A DNA stretch of 64,000 nt from Eoetvoesiella caeni (GTDB taxonomy: Bacteria; Pseudomonadota; Gammaproteobacteria; Burkholderiales; Burkholderiaceae_B): the NCBI RefSeq assembly GCF_003315175.1, contig NZ_QNRQ01000014.1, positions 1 through 64,000 on the forward strand. The letters run 5' to 3'. Under the pieces are notes generated by a model. It saw only the letters and a program-made list of their open reading frames with translations, was not told the DNA's origin and made no database searches. A program made the translations under genes and the position numbers. Below are positions 37,100-45,875 of this stretch, piece by piece (position 1 is the first letter of the stretch; each line of letters opens with the position of its first letter).

Positions 37100-38385
37100 T
37101 CGTCGGTGCTTTCTTCGTATTGCTTTTTTTGATGCTTTTTTCGGGTATCCCTATCGCTTTTGGAATGAGTCTGGTGGGGGCTCTTGGGTTCATGGTGCTG
37201 ACGTCAGTCGACGCTGGTTTAGCCATGGTCGGTCAGGTGCTCTACGACACGACCTTGTCGTATCAATTATCGATTTTGCCCCTGTTCATATTGATGGGAA
37301 ATTTTATTAGCCATGCGCGAATGTCCGACGATCTTTACGCAGCGGCCAATGCTTGTCTAGGGCACAAGAAGGGGGGGCTGGCCATGGCGACCATTGCCGC
37401 TTGTGGTGGTTTCAGTGCGGTGTGTGGCTCCAGTCTTGCTACAGTCTCCACCATGAGCAAAGTCGCCATACCTCAAATGCGGCAATACGGCTATTCCGAT
37501 GGACTAGCTTCGGGGGCTGTGGCGGCGGGAGGCACGATTGGTATATTGATTCCGCCCAGCGTTGTTCTCATTCTGTACGGCATAATCACGGAAAACAATA
37601 TTGCGGCGCTTTTTGCGGCAGGCTTGGTTCCTGGTATTTTGGGCATACTGCTGTATATAGCGGCTGTGCGCTTCATCGTTTATATGAAACCCGAAGCAGG
37701 CCCCCAGGGGCGATGGTTTTCGTGGCGCGAACGGCTTGAGGCATTGTCGAAAGTATGGACGCTTCTGCTGTTGTTTGTCATCGTTTTGGGCGGCATATAT
37801 GGCGGTATCTTTACCTCTACCGAAGCTGCCGGAATCGGTGCCTTTGGTGCCTTCGTAATCGCTCTTTTGCGGCGCGCTCTAACCTTCAAGGTGCTGGCCA
37901 GTACGCTGCTGGACAGTGCACGCACAACAGCCTTGCTCCTTATGGTGCTGGTGGGGGCAATACTGTTCGGTAATTTTGTCAATATCGCTCAGTTTCCTCA
38001 GGCGCTATCCGGGTTTGTCACTGCGCTTAACCTTAACGCGCTTGAAGTCATTATCGTCATCACCTTGATTTATCTGGTGTTGGGCTGCCTGCTTGAGAGC
38101 ATGTCGATGCTGCTGCTTACGGTGCCAATTTTCTACCCGGTAGCCATAAGCGCGGGTATCGATCCGATCTGGTTTGGCATTTATACCGTTATCGTGATTG
38201 AAATCGGCATGATCACTCCCCCGATCGGTTTGAATGCTTTCATTCTTAAGGCCACTGTTCCCGACATTTCTCTTTCAACAATTTTTAGGGGATTACTGCC
38301 CTTTATCGGCGCAGATATCGTCCGCCTAGCCTTGTTGATTGCATTTCCGTCCCTGGCGCTTTTTTTAGTGAGGTTGTTTTACTGA
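37096..38385 (+). CDS. TRAP transporter large permease (DctM family)
   Basis: This is the main membrane subunit of the TRAP transporter with about a dozen helices in 429 residues. Family signatures include LFSGIPIAFGMSLVGALGFM, LPLFILMGNFISHARM, the AACGGFSAVCGSSLATVST loop, ASGAVAAGGTIGILIPPSVV and the second-half GMITPPIGLNAF. With the DctP protein at 32597-33622 it forms a complete importer, probably for the carboxylate metabolised by this block. Confidence 0.94.
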   Translation: MIVGAFFVLLFLMLFSGIPIAFGMSLVGALGFMVLTSVDAGLAMVGQVLYDTTLSYQLSILPLFILMGNFISHARMSDDLYAAANACLGHKKGGLAMATIAACGGFSAVCGSSLATVSTMSKVAIPQMRQYGYSDGLASGAVAAGGTIGILIPPSVVLILYGIITENNIAALFAAGLVPGILGILLYIAAVRFIVYMKPEAGPQGRWFSWRERLEALSKVWTLLLLFVIVLGGIYGGIFTSTEAAGIGAFGAFVIALLRRALTFKVLASTLLDSARTTALLLMVLVGAILFGNFVNIAQFPQALSGFVTALNLNALEVIIVITLIYLVLGCLLESMSMLLLTVPIFYPVAISAGIDPIWFGIYTVIVIEIGMITPPIGLNAFILKATVPDISLSTIFRGLLPFIGADIVRLALLIAFPSLALFLVRLFY

Positions 38386-38453
38386 GCTGGGATTGCTAAG
38401 GGGGCTGCGCCTTTGCAGATGGCTATGGAACGTTTGGGCATACACAGGAGTAG

Positions 38454-39668
38454 ATGATGGTGGAGATGGCTCAGGGGCAGGAGATGGCCCTGAAAGGTGT
38501 CAAAGTGCTGGAGTTGGGATCGTTGATAGCGGGACCCTATGCCAGCGCCTTATTGGCACAGTTTGGCGCGGACGTCATAAAGATTGAACCACCGAAAGAG
38601 GGCGACCCGTTGCGCAAGTGGCGTACCCTGTACGACGGTACATCGCTTTGGTGGTACACACAAAGCCGTAATAAAAAATCGGTTACGCTCGACTTAAGGT
38701 CGGAGGAAGGCCAGGAAATAGCTCGTAAATTGGCTTCCGAAGCCGATATCGTGATCGAGAATTTTCGCTCCGGAACTCTTGAAAAATGGGGGTTGGGCTG
38801 GGACAGGCTTTCCAGCATGAACCCGAACTTGATCATGGTACGCATTTCAGGATACGGGCAGACCGGCCCGGCTAGTCAACGGCCTGGGTTTGCAGCCATC
38901 GCAGAGTGCATGGGTGGTTTGCGTTATGTCACTGGCTACCAGGATCGGGCACCTGTAAGAGTGGGTGTCAGCCTGGGCGATACCCTTGCATCTTTATATG
39001 GTGTGGTGGGTGCCCTGATGGCCATGCATCATTTGAAAGTCAACGCAGGCAAAGGGCAGTATATCGACGTAGCGCTGTATGAGGCAGTGTTCGCCGTAAT
39101 GGAGAGTCTAGTTCCAGAATACTCCATGACAGGAGATGTGCGTGAACGTACCGGTACCGCGTTGCCGGGCATTACCCCGTCGAATACCTATGTTTGCAGG
39201 GATGGCCGGTATGTGGTGATTGCCGGTAATGGCGATAGCATATTCAAACGGTTGATGGCGGCTATAGGGCGTAAGGACTTGGGGGAAGACCCAAAGCTTG
39301 CCCGCAATGATGGACGAGTGCAAAACGCAGCCATGTTGGATAACGCAATTTCAGAGTGGACTGCCCAACACGGGTTGGAGACCATACTTGAAGTGATGAA
39401 TGCCGCTTCGGTACCTTGCGGGCGGGTTTATACCGCCGAGGATATCGTAAACGATGAGCATTATCAGGCGCGCGAAATGCTGCAGAAGTTTGAACTGCCA
39501 GGCGGAGAGTCGATCACGTTGCCTGGCATTGTTCCAAAACTAAGTGCGACCCCAGGGAAGACGAATTGGCTTGGACCCAGCCTGGGGCAGCATACCCAAG
39601 AGGTGCTCAAGTCGATAGGCGTTACGGCAGAGCAACTGGTGCAGTTGCGTGTTTCCGGTTTGGTTTGA
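38454..39668 (+). CDS. CaiB/BaiF family CoA-transferase
   Basis: This is a class III CoA-transferase, which moves CoA between carboxylic acids. The 404-residue protein has the N-terminal ALKGVKVLELGSLIAGPYAS, FGADVIKIEPPKEGDPLRKW, SRNKKSVTLDLRSEEGQEIA and the GYGQTGPASQRPGFAAIAEC block. Near the C terminus is VPCGRVYTAEDIVNDEHYQA. In the pathway it would activate an acid intermediate for the HMG-CoA-lyase-like enzyme that follows after about 20 bp. Two adjacent ATGs (38454, 38457) are possible starts. Confidence 0.92.
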   Translation: MMVEMAQGQEMALKGVKVLELGSLIAGPYASALLAQFGADVIKIEPPKEGDPLRKWRTLYDGTSLWWYTQSRNKKSVTLDLRSEEGQEIARKLASEADIVIENFRSGTLEKWGLGWDRLSSMNPNLIMVRISGYGQTGPASQRPGFAAIAECMGGLRYVTGYQDRAPVRVGVSLGDTLASLYGVVGALMAMHHLKVNAGKGQYIDVALYEAVFAVMESLVPEYSMTGDVRERTGTALPGITPSNTYVCRDGRYVVIAGNGDSIFKRLMAAIGRKDLGEDPKLARNDGRVQNAAMLDNAISEWTAQHGLETILEVMNAASVPCGRVYTAEDIVNDEHYQAREMLQKFELPGGESITLPGIVPKLSATPGKTNWLGPSLGQHTQEVLKSIGVTAEQLVQLRVSGLV

Positions 39669-39689
39669 ACTTATCTGGTGAGATACAGC

Positions 39690-40604
39690 ATGGTTTTTCC
39701 TAAAGCCTCCCGTTTATATATTCAGGAAGTGTGCACTCGAGACGGGTTTCAGATGGAAGCGGAATTCATTCCTACGGAGCAGAAAATTGCTCTGATCAAC
39801 GCTTTGAGCCGAACTGGGATATCGATGATTGAGGTCACGTCGTTTACATCTCCCAAAGCTATCCCGATGCTGGCTGATGCGGAAGCTGTAATGGGTCAAA
39901 TCGATCGTGTGCCTGGTGTGCGCTATGCGGCTTTAGTTCCGAATGTGCGGGGTTGCGAGCGGGCGTTGTTCTGCAACGTAGATGAAATCAATGTCGTGAT
40001 GTCCGCCAGCCCAAGCCATAATCTGGCCAATTTGCGGATGACTCCGGAACAGTCGATGGACCAGCTGTCACAGATAGCAAAGCAGGTTGATGGGCAGGCG
40101 TTTTTGAACGTCTCGTTGGCCACGGCGTTTGGGTGCCCGTTCGAAGGAGATGTGCCTGTATCGCGAGTGCTGGATACCGTCCAACAGTTTTCCGACCTGG
40201 GCTTTCAAGGGGTGTCCCTTTGCGATACAACAGGTATGGCGAATCCGAAGCAAGTAAATGAAATATGCTGGCAAGTGCAGAGTCGTTGGCCCTCTATCCG
40301 GTTTACAGCGCATTTTCACAATACGCGTGGCATGGGTTTGGCGAATGCGGTAGCAGCACTTCAAGCGGGAATTACTCACTTTGACGCTTCGTTGGGTGGG
40401 CTGGGAGGGTGCCCGTTCGCACCAGGAGCTAGCGGAAACATTTGCACGGAAGACATGGTTCATATGTTTCAAGCAATGGGCTACGAAACCGAGGTCGATC
40501 TGGAAAGCCTGCTGGACATGGCAAGAGTATTGCCAGATATCGTGAAGCACGAGGTTCCTGGGCAGGTGGCCAAAGCCGGGCCGTCGACCCGGCGTTATCT
40601 TTGA
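39690..40604 (+). CDS. Hydroxymethylglutaryl-CoA lyase family protein
   Basis: These enzymes cleave 3-hydroxy-3-methylacyl-CoA compounds, typically HMG-CoA to acetyl-CoA and acetoacetate. The 304-residue TIM barrel has the catalytic Arg-Asp in VCTRDGFQ, the metal-binding DTTGMANP and HFHNTRGMGLAN, and the cysteine loop GLGGCPFAPGASGN. All key residues are present. I prefer the ATG at 39690; a GTG at 39678 is possible. It is the last gene of the block and is followed by a strong terminator. With the CoA-transferase it should deliver central metabolites. Confidence 0.92.
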   Translation: MVFPKASRLYIQEVCTRDGFQMEAEFIPTEQKIALINALSRTGISMIEVTSFTSPKAIPMLADAEAVMGQIDRVPGVRYAALVPNVRGCERALFCNVDEINVVMSASPSHNLANLRMTPEQSMDQLSQIAKQVDGQAFLNVSLATAFGCPFEGDVPVSRVLDTVQQFSDLGFQGVSLCDTTGMANPKQVNEICWQVQSRWPSIRFTAHFHNTRGMGLANAVAALQAGITHFDASLGGLGGCPFAPGASGNICTEDMVHMFQAMGYETEVDLESLLDMARVLPDIVKHEVPGQVAKAGPSTRRYL

Positions 40605-40655
40605 CCAGGGGAAGGGGAATAATGCGATTCAATCAGGTGGGTTTTTGCATAGGCG

Positions 40656-40692
40656 AACAGGCTGTCCCTTGCGGGGGCAGCCTGTTTTTTTA
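40656..40692 (+). terminator. Terminator of the catabolic operon
   Basis: AACAGGCTGTCCC pairs with GGGGGCAGCCTGTT (one mismatch or bulge) around a 4-nt loop and is followed by T7. It sits between the convergent HMG-CoA-lyase-like and Rieske oxygenase genes. Confidence 0.85.
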
Positions 40693-40713
40693 GCCTAATG
40701 AGAGTCTATGCAA

Positions 40714-41802
40714 CTAGCCCATTGCAAGTTCGGGCGTTGTATCTTCAATCATCAATGCCGGGCGATATACGAAGCTTGGGTCTTCGCTCTCTTGCTTGAT
40801 CAAAGACTCCAACAGGCGGCGGGTTCGAATGGGCGCCTCGTCCACTCTCAATGCCAACCTGGGAATTGGCCCGCCGTGTGTCTCGATCTGCTTCTGTTGA
40901 ATCGCGAGTACAACGGCATCTTCGTCGAACGTCTGAGCGATAGCTTTACAGATACTTTGCGTAAGTGCCTCATCATTTAGACGGCGGTTCCGCGCAACCG
41001 ACCAAAAATAATGCGTGGTGGTTTCCGTTTCTGGCGTAAGCAGATGCAGGACGTGACTGCGGTATGCGTTGTCTGGCGATGTCCCAACAGGATATACGCC
41101 AAAGTCTGTCATGCATATGGAAGGCGCAAGGCTGATCGCGGTTTGCCATCTGTTGATGCGACCGTCATGGTCGAGCACCATGGCGAAAAAGGGGGGCGCG
41201 TCGATGTTCGGCATTTCGCGGTGCGCTTGCACCACGCCCTCATCCGCGACTGTCACTTTTACTGGGTAGTTCGGAATGCACTCTTCCTCGCCTTGCCCGA
41301 TCGTTTGCAAGTGAACCCAGCTTTCATGGCCCAGATCCATGAGGTTGTCCACCGAAAGACGAAAGTCCGCATCCACATGGTGATATCCACGAGATGGGGT
41401 CCATTCGGGATGGTCGTTCCAGCGAATATCTGGGATCAAGCCATGGTCAGCGCGCTCGGCATCTCCCATCCATATCCAGAGCAGCCCGTGCCGTTCGGCA
41501 AGTGGGTAGCTGCTGACACATGCTTGCTTGGGGATGTTCGTTTGGCCGGGCACCAATGTGCAGGCCCCCAGAACGTCGAAACGCAAGCCATGGTAACCGC
41601 ACTCCAGCTCATCGCCGACCCGCCTTCCAGCAGAAAGCGGCATCAGTCTGTGTGGGCACATGTCTTTCAATGCCGCAATCCGCCCATCTGAATGGCGCAT
41701 CATTACTACCGCAGTGCCTAGAAAGCGCCGAGCCACCACTTTACCGTCGTCCAGCTCGTAGTTGAATCCCGCGACATACCAGGCGTTCTTAAGCCAGTTC
41801 AT
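40714..41802 (-). CDS. Rieske non-heme iron oxygenase (VanA-like, aromatic ring or O-demethylase type)
   Basis: This is the terminal oxygenase of a Rieske system, of the VanA/phthalate-dioxygenase group. The 362-residue protein has the 2Fe-2S site Cys49-Pro-His51 and Cys68-x-x-His71 (CPHRLMPL and CGYHGL). The mononuclear iron site is DLGHESWVH with Asp156, His159 and His164. No ferredoxin-reductase gene is beside it, so electrons must come from a partner elsewhere. It lies about 28 bp after the interrupted ABC binding-protein gene on the same strand, and the IS21 insertion upstream may reduce its expression. Confidence 0.92.
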   Translation of the reverse strand: MNWLKNAWYVAGFNYELDDGKVVARRFLGTAVVMMRHSDGRIAALKDMCPHRLMPLSAGRRVGDELECGYHGLRFDVLGACTLVPGQTNIPKQACVSSYPLAERHGLLWIWMGDAERADHGLIPDIRWNDHPEWTPSRGYHHVDADFRLSVDNLMDLGHESWVHLQTIGQGEEECIPNYPVKVTVADEGVVQAHREMPNIDAPPFFAMVLDHDGRINRWQTAISLAPSICMTDFGVYPVGTSPDNAYRSHVLHLLTPETETTTHYFWSVARNRRLNDEALTQSICKAIAQTFDEDAVVLAIQQKQIETHGGPIPRLALRVDEAPIRTRRLLESLIKQESEDPSFVYRPALMIEDTTPELAMG

Positions 41803-41830
41803 TTAACTCTCCTTTATCTTTGCTTGCGTG

Positions 41831-42298
41831 CTAGTTCCCTGGGTTCCGCACCGCCTTAAGGGCATCGAACTCAACGTTGTAAAGCTCCCCATCTTTTTTT
41901 TCTACTCGACGGATATAGACGTTTTGCACAATATCGCGTGTTTGAGCATCTATCTCGACTGGGCCTCGGGGACATTCGAATTTCTGCCCCTTCATTGCCT
42001 CAAGAAGTGCATCTCCAGTTGCGCCGTTCGTAGCTTCCAAAGCGTTATAAAGGATGCGCATACCGTCGTAGGCGGCAACAGCCATATAGTTTGGCCGCTG
42101 TCCACCGTAGGCTTTCTTGAAGGCTTCCACGAATTTTTCATTGACGATCGATGGGTGGGCCGCGGAGTAATGATGAGATGTCACCACTCCAAGGGCGCTA
42201 TCGCCCATATCTTTCAAGATGTCGTCTTCAGTCACATCTCCTGTCGCGAGCAATTTGATACCCGCGTCGGCGAGTCCGCGATCGGAGAACTGCTTCAT
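41831..42298 (-). pseudogene. ABC transporter substrate-binding protein, C-terminal part, cut off by IS21
   Basis: This is the downstream fragment of a branched-chain-type periplasmic binding protein. It reads in frame from the target-site copy (ATGAAG) through FSDRGLADAGIKLLATGDVT, the SHHYSAAHPSIVNEKFVEAF region and YMAVAAYDGMRILYNALEA to the stop. It lacks a signal peptide and the first lobe, which lie beyond the insertion at 44997-45707. Joining the parts with one target copy gives 390 residues, a normal family length. The fragment regains an ATG by chance but has no ribosome-binding site. Confidence 0.9.
42293..42298. repeat. Target-site duplication, left copy (CTTCAT)
   Basis: The six bases immediately left of the IS21 element are repeated exactly at 44997-45002. 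Confidence 0.9.
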
Positions 42299-42435
42299 TG
42301 CGTATTCCGATGATTATGACCACCGATTCCGGTGATCGTGACCACCCCGCTCTGAGGGAGTGATTTCTTCCATTCCGGCATCGTGACCACCCATTCCGGG
42401 TGCGTGACCACCGATTCCGATGATCGTGACCACCG
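42299..42435. repeat. Left-end repeat array of the IS21 element
   Basis: Five related units of the form ATTCCG-spacer-GTGACCACC (the first reading TATGACCACC) occur in direct orientation. IS21-type elements use such multiple terminal repeats as transposase binding sites. Confidence 0.75.
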
Positions 42436-42508
42436 CCGCTGTAGCCGGCGGGAACAAGCGCGTTGACCTCAACCTTGCGGTAGTGTGTGAAGCTTTTTGG
42501 GAGCCCAC

Positions 42509-44032
42509 ATGCCGCCGCCGTTACTGAGTACGCGCATGATTAAATCCATTCTTCATCACACGCTTTGCCTGGGGCATTCCCAGCGACAGTGCGCCCAGGC
42601 ACTGGGCGTCTCCAAGGGCGTTGTCGCCAAGTACACCCACGCCGCTGCGGCGGCCGGCCTGGATTGGGCCACCATCGAACCGCTGGACGAAACGGCTCTT
42701 GAGCATCGCCTGTTTCCCGCGCGCTTCAACGCAGTTGCCCCTGTCCTTCCCGACTTCGCCACGCTGCACCGCGAGCTCTCGCGCAAGGGCGTGACCCTCA
42801 TGCTGCTCTGGCAGGAATACCAAGCAAACTATCTGGGCCGGCGCACGCTGCAATACAGTCAGTTCTGCGAACGCTACCGGCAGTATGCCAAGACGCTCAA
42901 ACGCTCGATGCGCCAGGTGCACCGAGCCGGCGAGAAGCTGTTCGTTGACTTTGCCGGACCCACGCTGGCGCTGACCGACGGCTCGCGAGCGCACCTGTTC
43001 GTCTCGGCCATGGGTGCCTCGCACTACACCTATGCCCAGGCTCTGCCTGGTCAGAAGACGTCGGACTGGATCGCCGGCATGGCTGGCGCGCTGCACTTCA
43101 TGGGCGGTGTGCCGCAACTGATCGTGCCCGATAACGCCCGCGCCGTCATTGCCAGCCCAGACCGCTACGAACCACGCGCCAGCGACACGGTGCTGGACTT
43201 CGCCAATCACTACAGCTGCTCGATCTTGCCAGCACGCCCTTATGCCCCTCAAGACAAGGCCAGCGTGGAGTCCGCCGTCCAGGTCGTTGAGCGCTGGATT
43301 CTGGCGCGTCTGCGTCACACACGGCTGAGCGATCTGGGTGCGGCCAACCGGGCGATCCGCCCCTTGCTTGGTGAGCTCAATGAACGGGCGTTCCAGAAGC
43401 TGCCCGGCAGCCGGGCCAGCGTCTTCGCCCAGCTTGATGCCCCGGCGCTGAGTCCGTTGCCCACGCAGCGCTATGAGTACGCCCGATTCAAGACGGTACG
43501 TGTACATGTCGATTACCACGTCGAGTTCGAACGTCATCGCTACAGTGTGCCGCACGCCTTGGTAGGCGTGGCGCTCGATGCCCGCATCACCGCTCACACC
43601 GTGGAGATGCTGCATCGGGGCAACCGCGTCGCCATGCATGTGCGCAGTCACCTTGCCGGTGGCTTCACCACCGTGGACGCCCATATGCCCGCCGCACATC
43701 GGGCGCATCGCCAGTGGACACCGCAGCGACTGATCGACTGGGGGCTGACCATTGGCATAGCCACCGGCACGCTGATCGAGCAATTGCTGCAACGCTACAA
43801 GCATCCCGAGCATGGCTATCGCTCCGCCCTGGGCTTGCTCTCGTTAGCCAAACGCTATGGCAAGGCGCGTCTGGAGGCCGCCTGCGCCTTGGCCCTGTCG
43901 CTGCAGTCCTACTACTACCGCACCGTGCGCGAGATCCTGGTCAATGGCCGCGACCGCTTGGCGCCGTCCAGCTCTGCCGACTGGCAAAGCCCTGAACATG
44001 AACATCTGCGCGGTGCCCGTTCATATCACTAA
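42509..44032 (+). CDS. istA: IS21 family transposase IstA
   Basis: IstA binds the IS ends and catalyses strand transfer. The 507-residue protein has an N-terminal helix-turn-helix (SILHHTLCLGHSQRQCAQAL and GVSKGVVAKYTHAA). The DDE catalytic domain includes LFVDFAGPTLALTDG (first Asp), VPQLIVPDNARAVI (second Asp) and APQDKASVESAVQ (Glu). A C-terminal beta region has VDYHVEFERHRYSVP. I chose the ATG at 42509 with GGGAG upstream over an in-frame TTG at 42497. istB follows after 19 bp. Confidence 0.95.
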   Translation: MPPPLLSTRMIKSILHHTLCLGHSQRQCAQALGVSKGVVAKYTHAAAAAGLDWATIEPLDETALEHRLFPARFNAVAPVLPDFATLHRELSRKGVTLMLLWQEYQANYLGRRTLQYSQFCERYRQYAKTLKRSMRQVHRAGEKLFVDFAGPTLALTDGSRAHLFVSAMGASHYTYAQALPGQKTSDWIAGMAGALHFMGGVPQLIVPDNARAVIASPDRYEPRASDTVLDFANHYSCSILPARPYAPQDKASVESAVQVVERWILARLRHTRLSDLGAANRAIRPLLGELNERAFQKLPGSRASVFAQLDAPALSPLPTQRYEYARFKTVRVHVDYHVEFERHRYSVPHALVGVALDARITAHTVEMLHRGNRVAMHVRSHLAGGFTTVDAHMPAAHRAHRQWTPQRLIDWGLTIGIATGTLIEQLLQRYKHPEHGYRSALGLLSLAKRYGKARLEAACALALSLQSYYYRTVREILVNGRDRLAPSSSADWQSPEHEHLRGARSYH

Positions 44033-44051
44033 GTCTCTACAAGGAATCTAT

Positions 44052-44810
44052 ATGCTTCATCAACAAACCATCGCGCAATTGCGTGCACTCAAGCTCACTG
44101 GCATGGCCGACGCCTTGCAGCGCCAGAGCGAACAGCCTGCCAGCAGCGAACTGTCCTTCGAACAGCGTCTGGCTTTGCTCGTACAGCATGAGTGCGACCA
44201 CCGCCATGAACGGCGCAGCACGCGGCTCCTACATCAGGCCCGCCTCAAATATCCCCAGGCGGCCATCGAGGACTTCGATGCCCGGCCCAGTCGGGGCATT
44301 GAGCGCAGCCGCTTCACCAGTTTGGCGCTCAGCGGCTGGTCTCAGACCGGGCAGACTATCATCCTGACCGGCGCCACCGGCTGCGGCAAGACCTGGCTGG
44401 CCTGCGCCTTGGCCCAGTACGCCTGCCGGCAAGGCCACAGTGTGCGCTATCTGCGCGTGCCGCGCCTGGCCGAGGAACTGCGCACACTGCGCGCCGCCGG
44501 CTCCTACACCAAGTGGCTGCTGCAACTGGCTAAAACCGACGTCATCGTGCTCGACGATTGGGGGCTGGTCGGGCTCGATGCCCTGACCCGGGAGGCGCTG
44601 ATGGAAATCCTGGATGACCGGGTCGGCGGCCGGGCCACCCTGGTGACCAGCCAGTTGCCGGTCGAGCACTGGCATGCCTGGCTTGGCGACCCGGCCCTGG
44701 CTGACGCCATGCTCGACCGACTGCTGCCACAGGCGCACCGCATCGTACTTAAGGGCGAATCGTTACGCGCGGCAGGTCGTGCACAAGTGACCGAAACCGG
44801 CGGCGGCTAA
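44052..44810 (+). CDS. istB: IS21-like element helper ATPase IstB
   Basis: IstB is the AAA+ helper that selects the target and assists IstA. The 252-residue protein has an N-terminal helical part (MLHQQTIAQLRALKLTGMAD), Walker A GATGCGKTW, Walker B VIVLDDWG and the arginine region VTSQLPVEHWHAWLGDP typical of the family. The start at 44052 follows AGGAAT; the open frame upstream overlaps istA and is spurious. Confidence 0.95.
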   Translation: MLHQQTIAQLRALKLTGMADALQRQSEQPASSELSFEQRLALLVQHECDHRHERRSTRLLHQARLKYPQAAIEDFDARPSRGIERSRFTSLALSGWSQTGQTIILTGATGCGKTWLACALAQYACRQGHSVRYLRVPRLAEELRTLRAAGSYTKWLLQLAKTDVIVLDDWGLVGLDALTREALMEILDDRVGGRATLVTSQLPVEHWHAWLGDPALADAMLDRLLPQAHRIVLKGESLRAAGRAQVTETGGG

Positions 44811-44904
44811 GCGCCGTCTAGCCGCCAATCCGGCCCCGCTTCAGAGCCAAAAAGCCCTCCAAGTACAATCAAACTTGCGCCTGTTCCCGCCTGCCATGAC
44901 GGCG

Positions 44905-44996
44905 GGTGGTCACGATCATCGGAATCGGTGGTCACGATGCCCGGACTGACCGGTCACGATGCCGGAATCGGCGGTCACGATCAACCGGAATACCCA
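44905..44996. repeat. Right-end repeat array of the IS21 element
   Basis: Four units related to GGTCACGAT..CGGAAT occur, inverted relative to the left array. They end at the terminal base next to the target duplication. Confidence 0.75.
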
Positions 44997-45002
44997 CTTC
45001 AT
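44997..45002. repeat. Target-site duplication, right copy (CTTCAT)
   Basis: Exact copy of 42293-42298, marking the right boundary of the IS21 insertion. Confidence 0.9.
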
Positions 45003-45707
45003 GAACTGCACCCCGACACCAGCGGGAAGAAACACGAATACGGCGTCAGGTTTTAAGTCCCTTACGCGTAGTAGGAAGGGAGCAAAGTCCGGGTTTTGCA
45101 TGGGAACACGGATAGCTTCCGTAACTTTGCCTCCGCTCATCTCGAACTGTTTCGTAAAAGAGCCTTCGGCGTCAATCCCCGGCCCATAGTCGCTAACCAG
45201 CGTAACCACGTTCTTAATTCCATTCTTGGGAGCCCACTGAGCAACGCCGATGGTGACTTGCGGAAGAGTGAAGCTGCTGCGTACGAAATAAGGAGAGGCG
45301 TCGATTACGCGGGAAGTTGCCGCCACCATTACGATCGAGGGCGTTTTGCTTTGGGTTGCCACTGGAGCTGCTGCTAGGGCTAGCGGCGTCAGCGCGAAAC
45401 CGCCTAGTACCTGCGCTTTTTCTTTGACGACAAGTTCCTGGGCAATGCGTCTCGCGTGGTCGGGCGCACCGGTGTCGTCTTTGATTACGAGCTCGATTTT
45501 CTTCCCAGCCACTGTGTCACCGTGCTGCGCGATGTACAGGCGTGCCCCTTCCTCGAGTTGCTTGCCGGTAGAAGCGAATGGTCCCGTCAACGAAAGGATG
45601 AGGCCCACTTTCACAGTATTGTTTTGGGCTAGGGCGGTTACAGGCAGTGCGGTACTCAAAGCAATAGTACTGATACACAGGGCTGCAATGGTTTGTCTCT
45701 TATTCAT
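44997..45707 (-). pseudogene. ABC transporter substrate-binding protein, N-terminal part, interrupted by IS21
   Basis: This is the upstream part of the split binding-protein gene: 237 codons from the ATG at 45707 to the insertion. It has a signal peptide (about 1-27, ending ALAQ) and the first lobe of a Leu/Ile/Val-type receptor, with VKVGLILSLTGPFASTGKQL and DDTGAPDHARRIAQELV. Translation would run into the IS and stop after about 26 foreign residues. The promoter region faces the MarR gene across a palindrome. The matching second lobe is at 41831-42298. Confidence 0.9.
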
Positions 45708-45752
45708 AAAGTCTCCTCCATGGGTTTAATCGGCCGTTGCCGTAGTGAAATT

Positions 45753-45776
45753 ATATAGTATGTATAGATACTATAT
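45753..45776. promoter_or_regulatory. Candidate MarR operator
   Basis: ATATAGTAT (45753-45761) and ATACTATAT (45768-45776) form a perfect 9-bp inverted repeat with a 6-bp spacer, in the gap between the divergent binding-protein and MarR genes. Size and place fit a MarR-dimer site controlling both directions. Confidence 0.65.
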
Positions 45777-45875
45777 GTATACGGTCTAATAAAGTAAGAA
45801 GGTTGTCAATACCCAACTACAATGATTGTTCGAAAATCCTTCTGTGAGACAGACTGAAAAGTGAGAGCCGCCCTA

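Larger units (their letters stand above)
42299..44996 (+). mobile_element. Complete IS21-family insertion sequence (2,698 bp)
   Basis: The element starts TGCGTATTCCGATG and its other end reads TGGGTATTCCGGTTG on the opposite strand, giving similar terminal repeats. It encodes IstA and IstB, carries several extra copies of an ATTCCG..GATCGTGACCACC repeat at each end, and is flanked by the 6-bp duplication CTTCAT. It interrupts an ABC binding-protein gene. Both transposition genes are open, so it may still be active. Confidence 0.95.

Noticed and set aside
42299-42435. Repeat array with possible CRISPR look
   Set aside because: Units are short and imperfect, spacers are variable and tiny, and the array is the end of an IS21 element.
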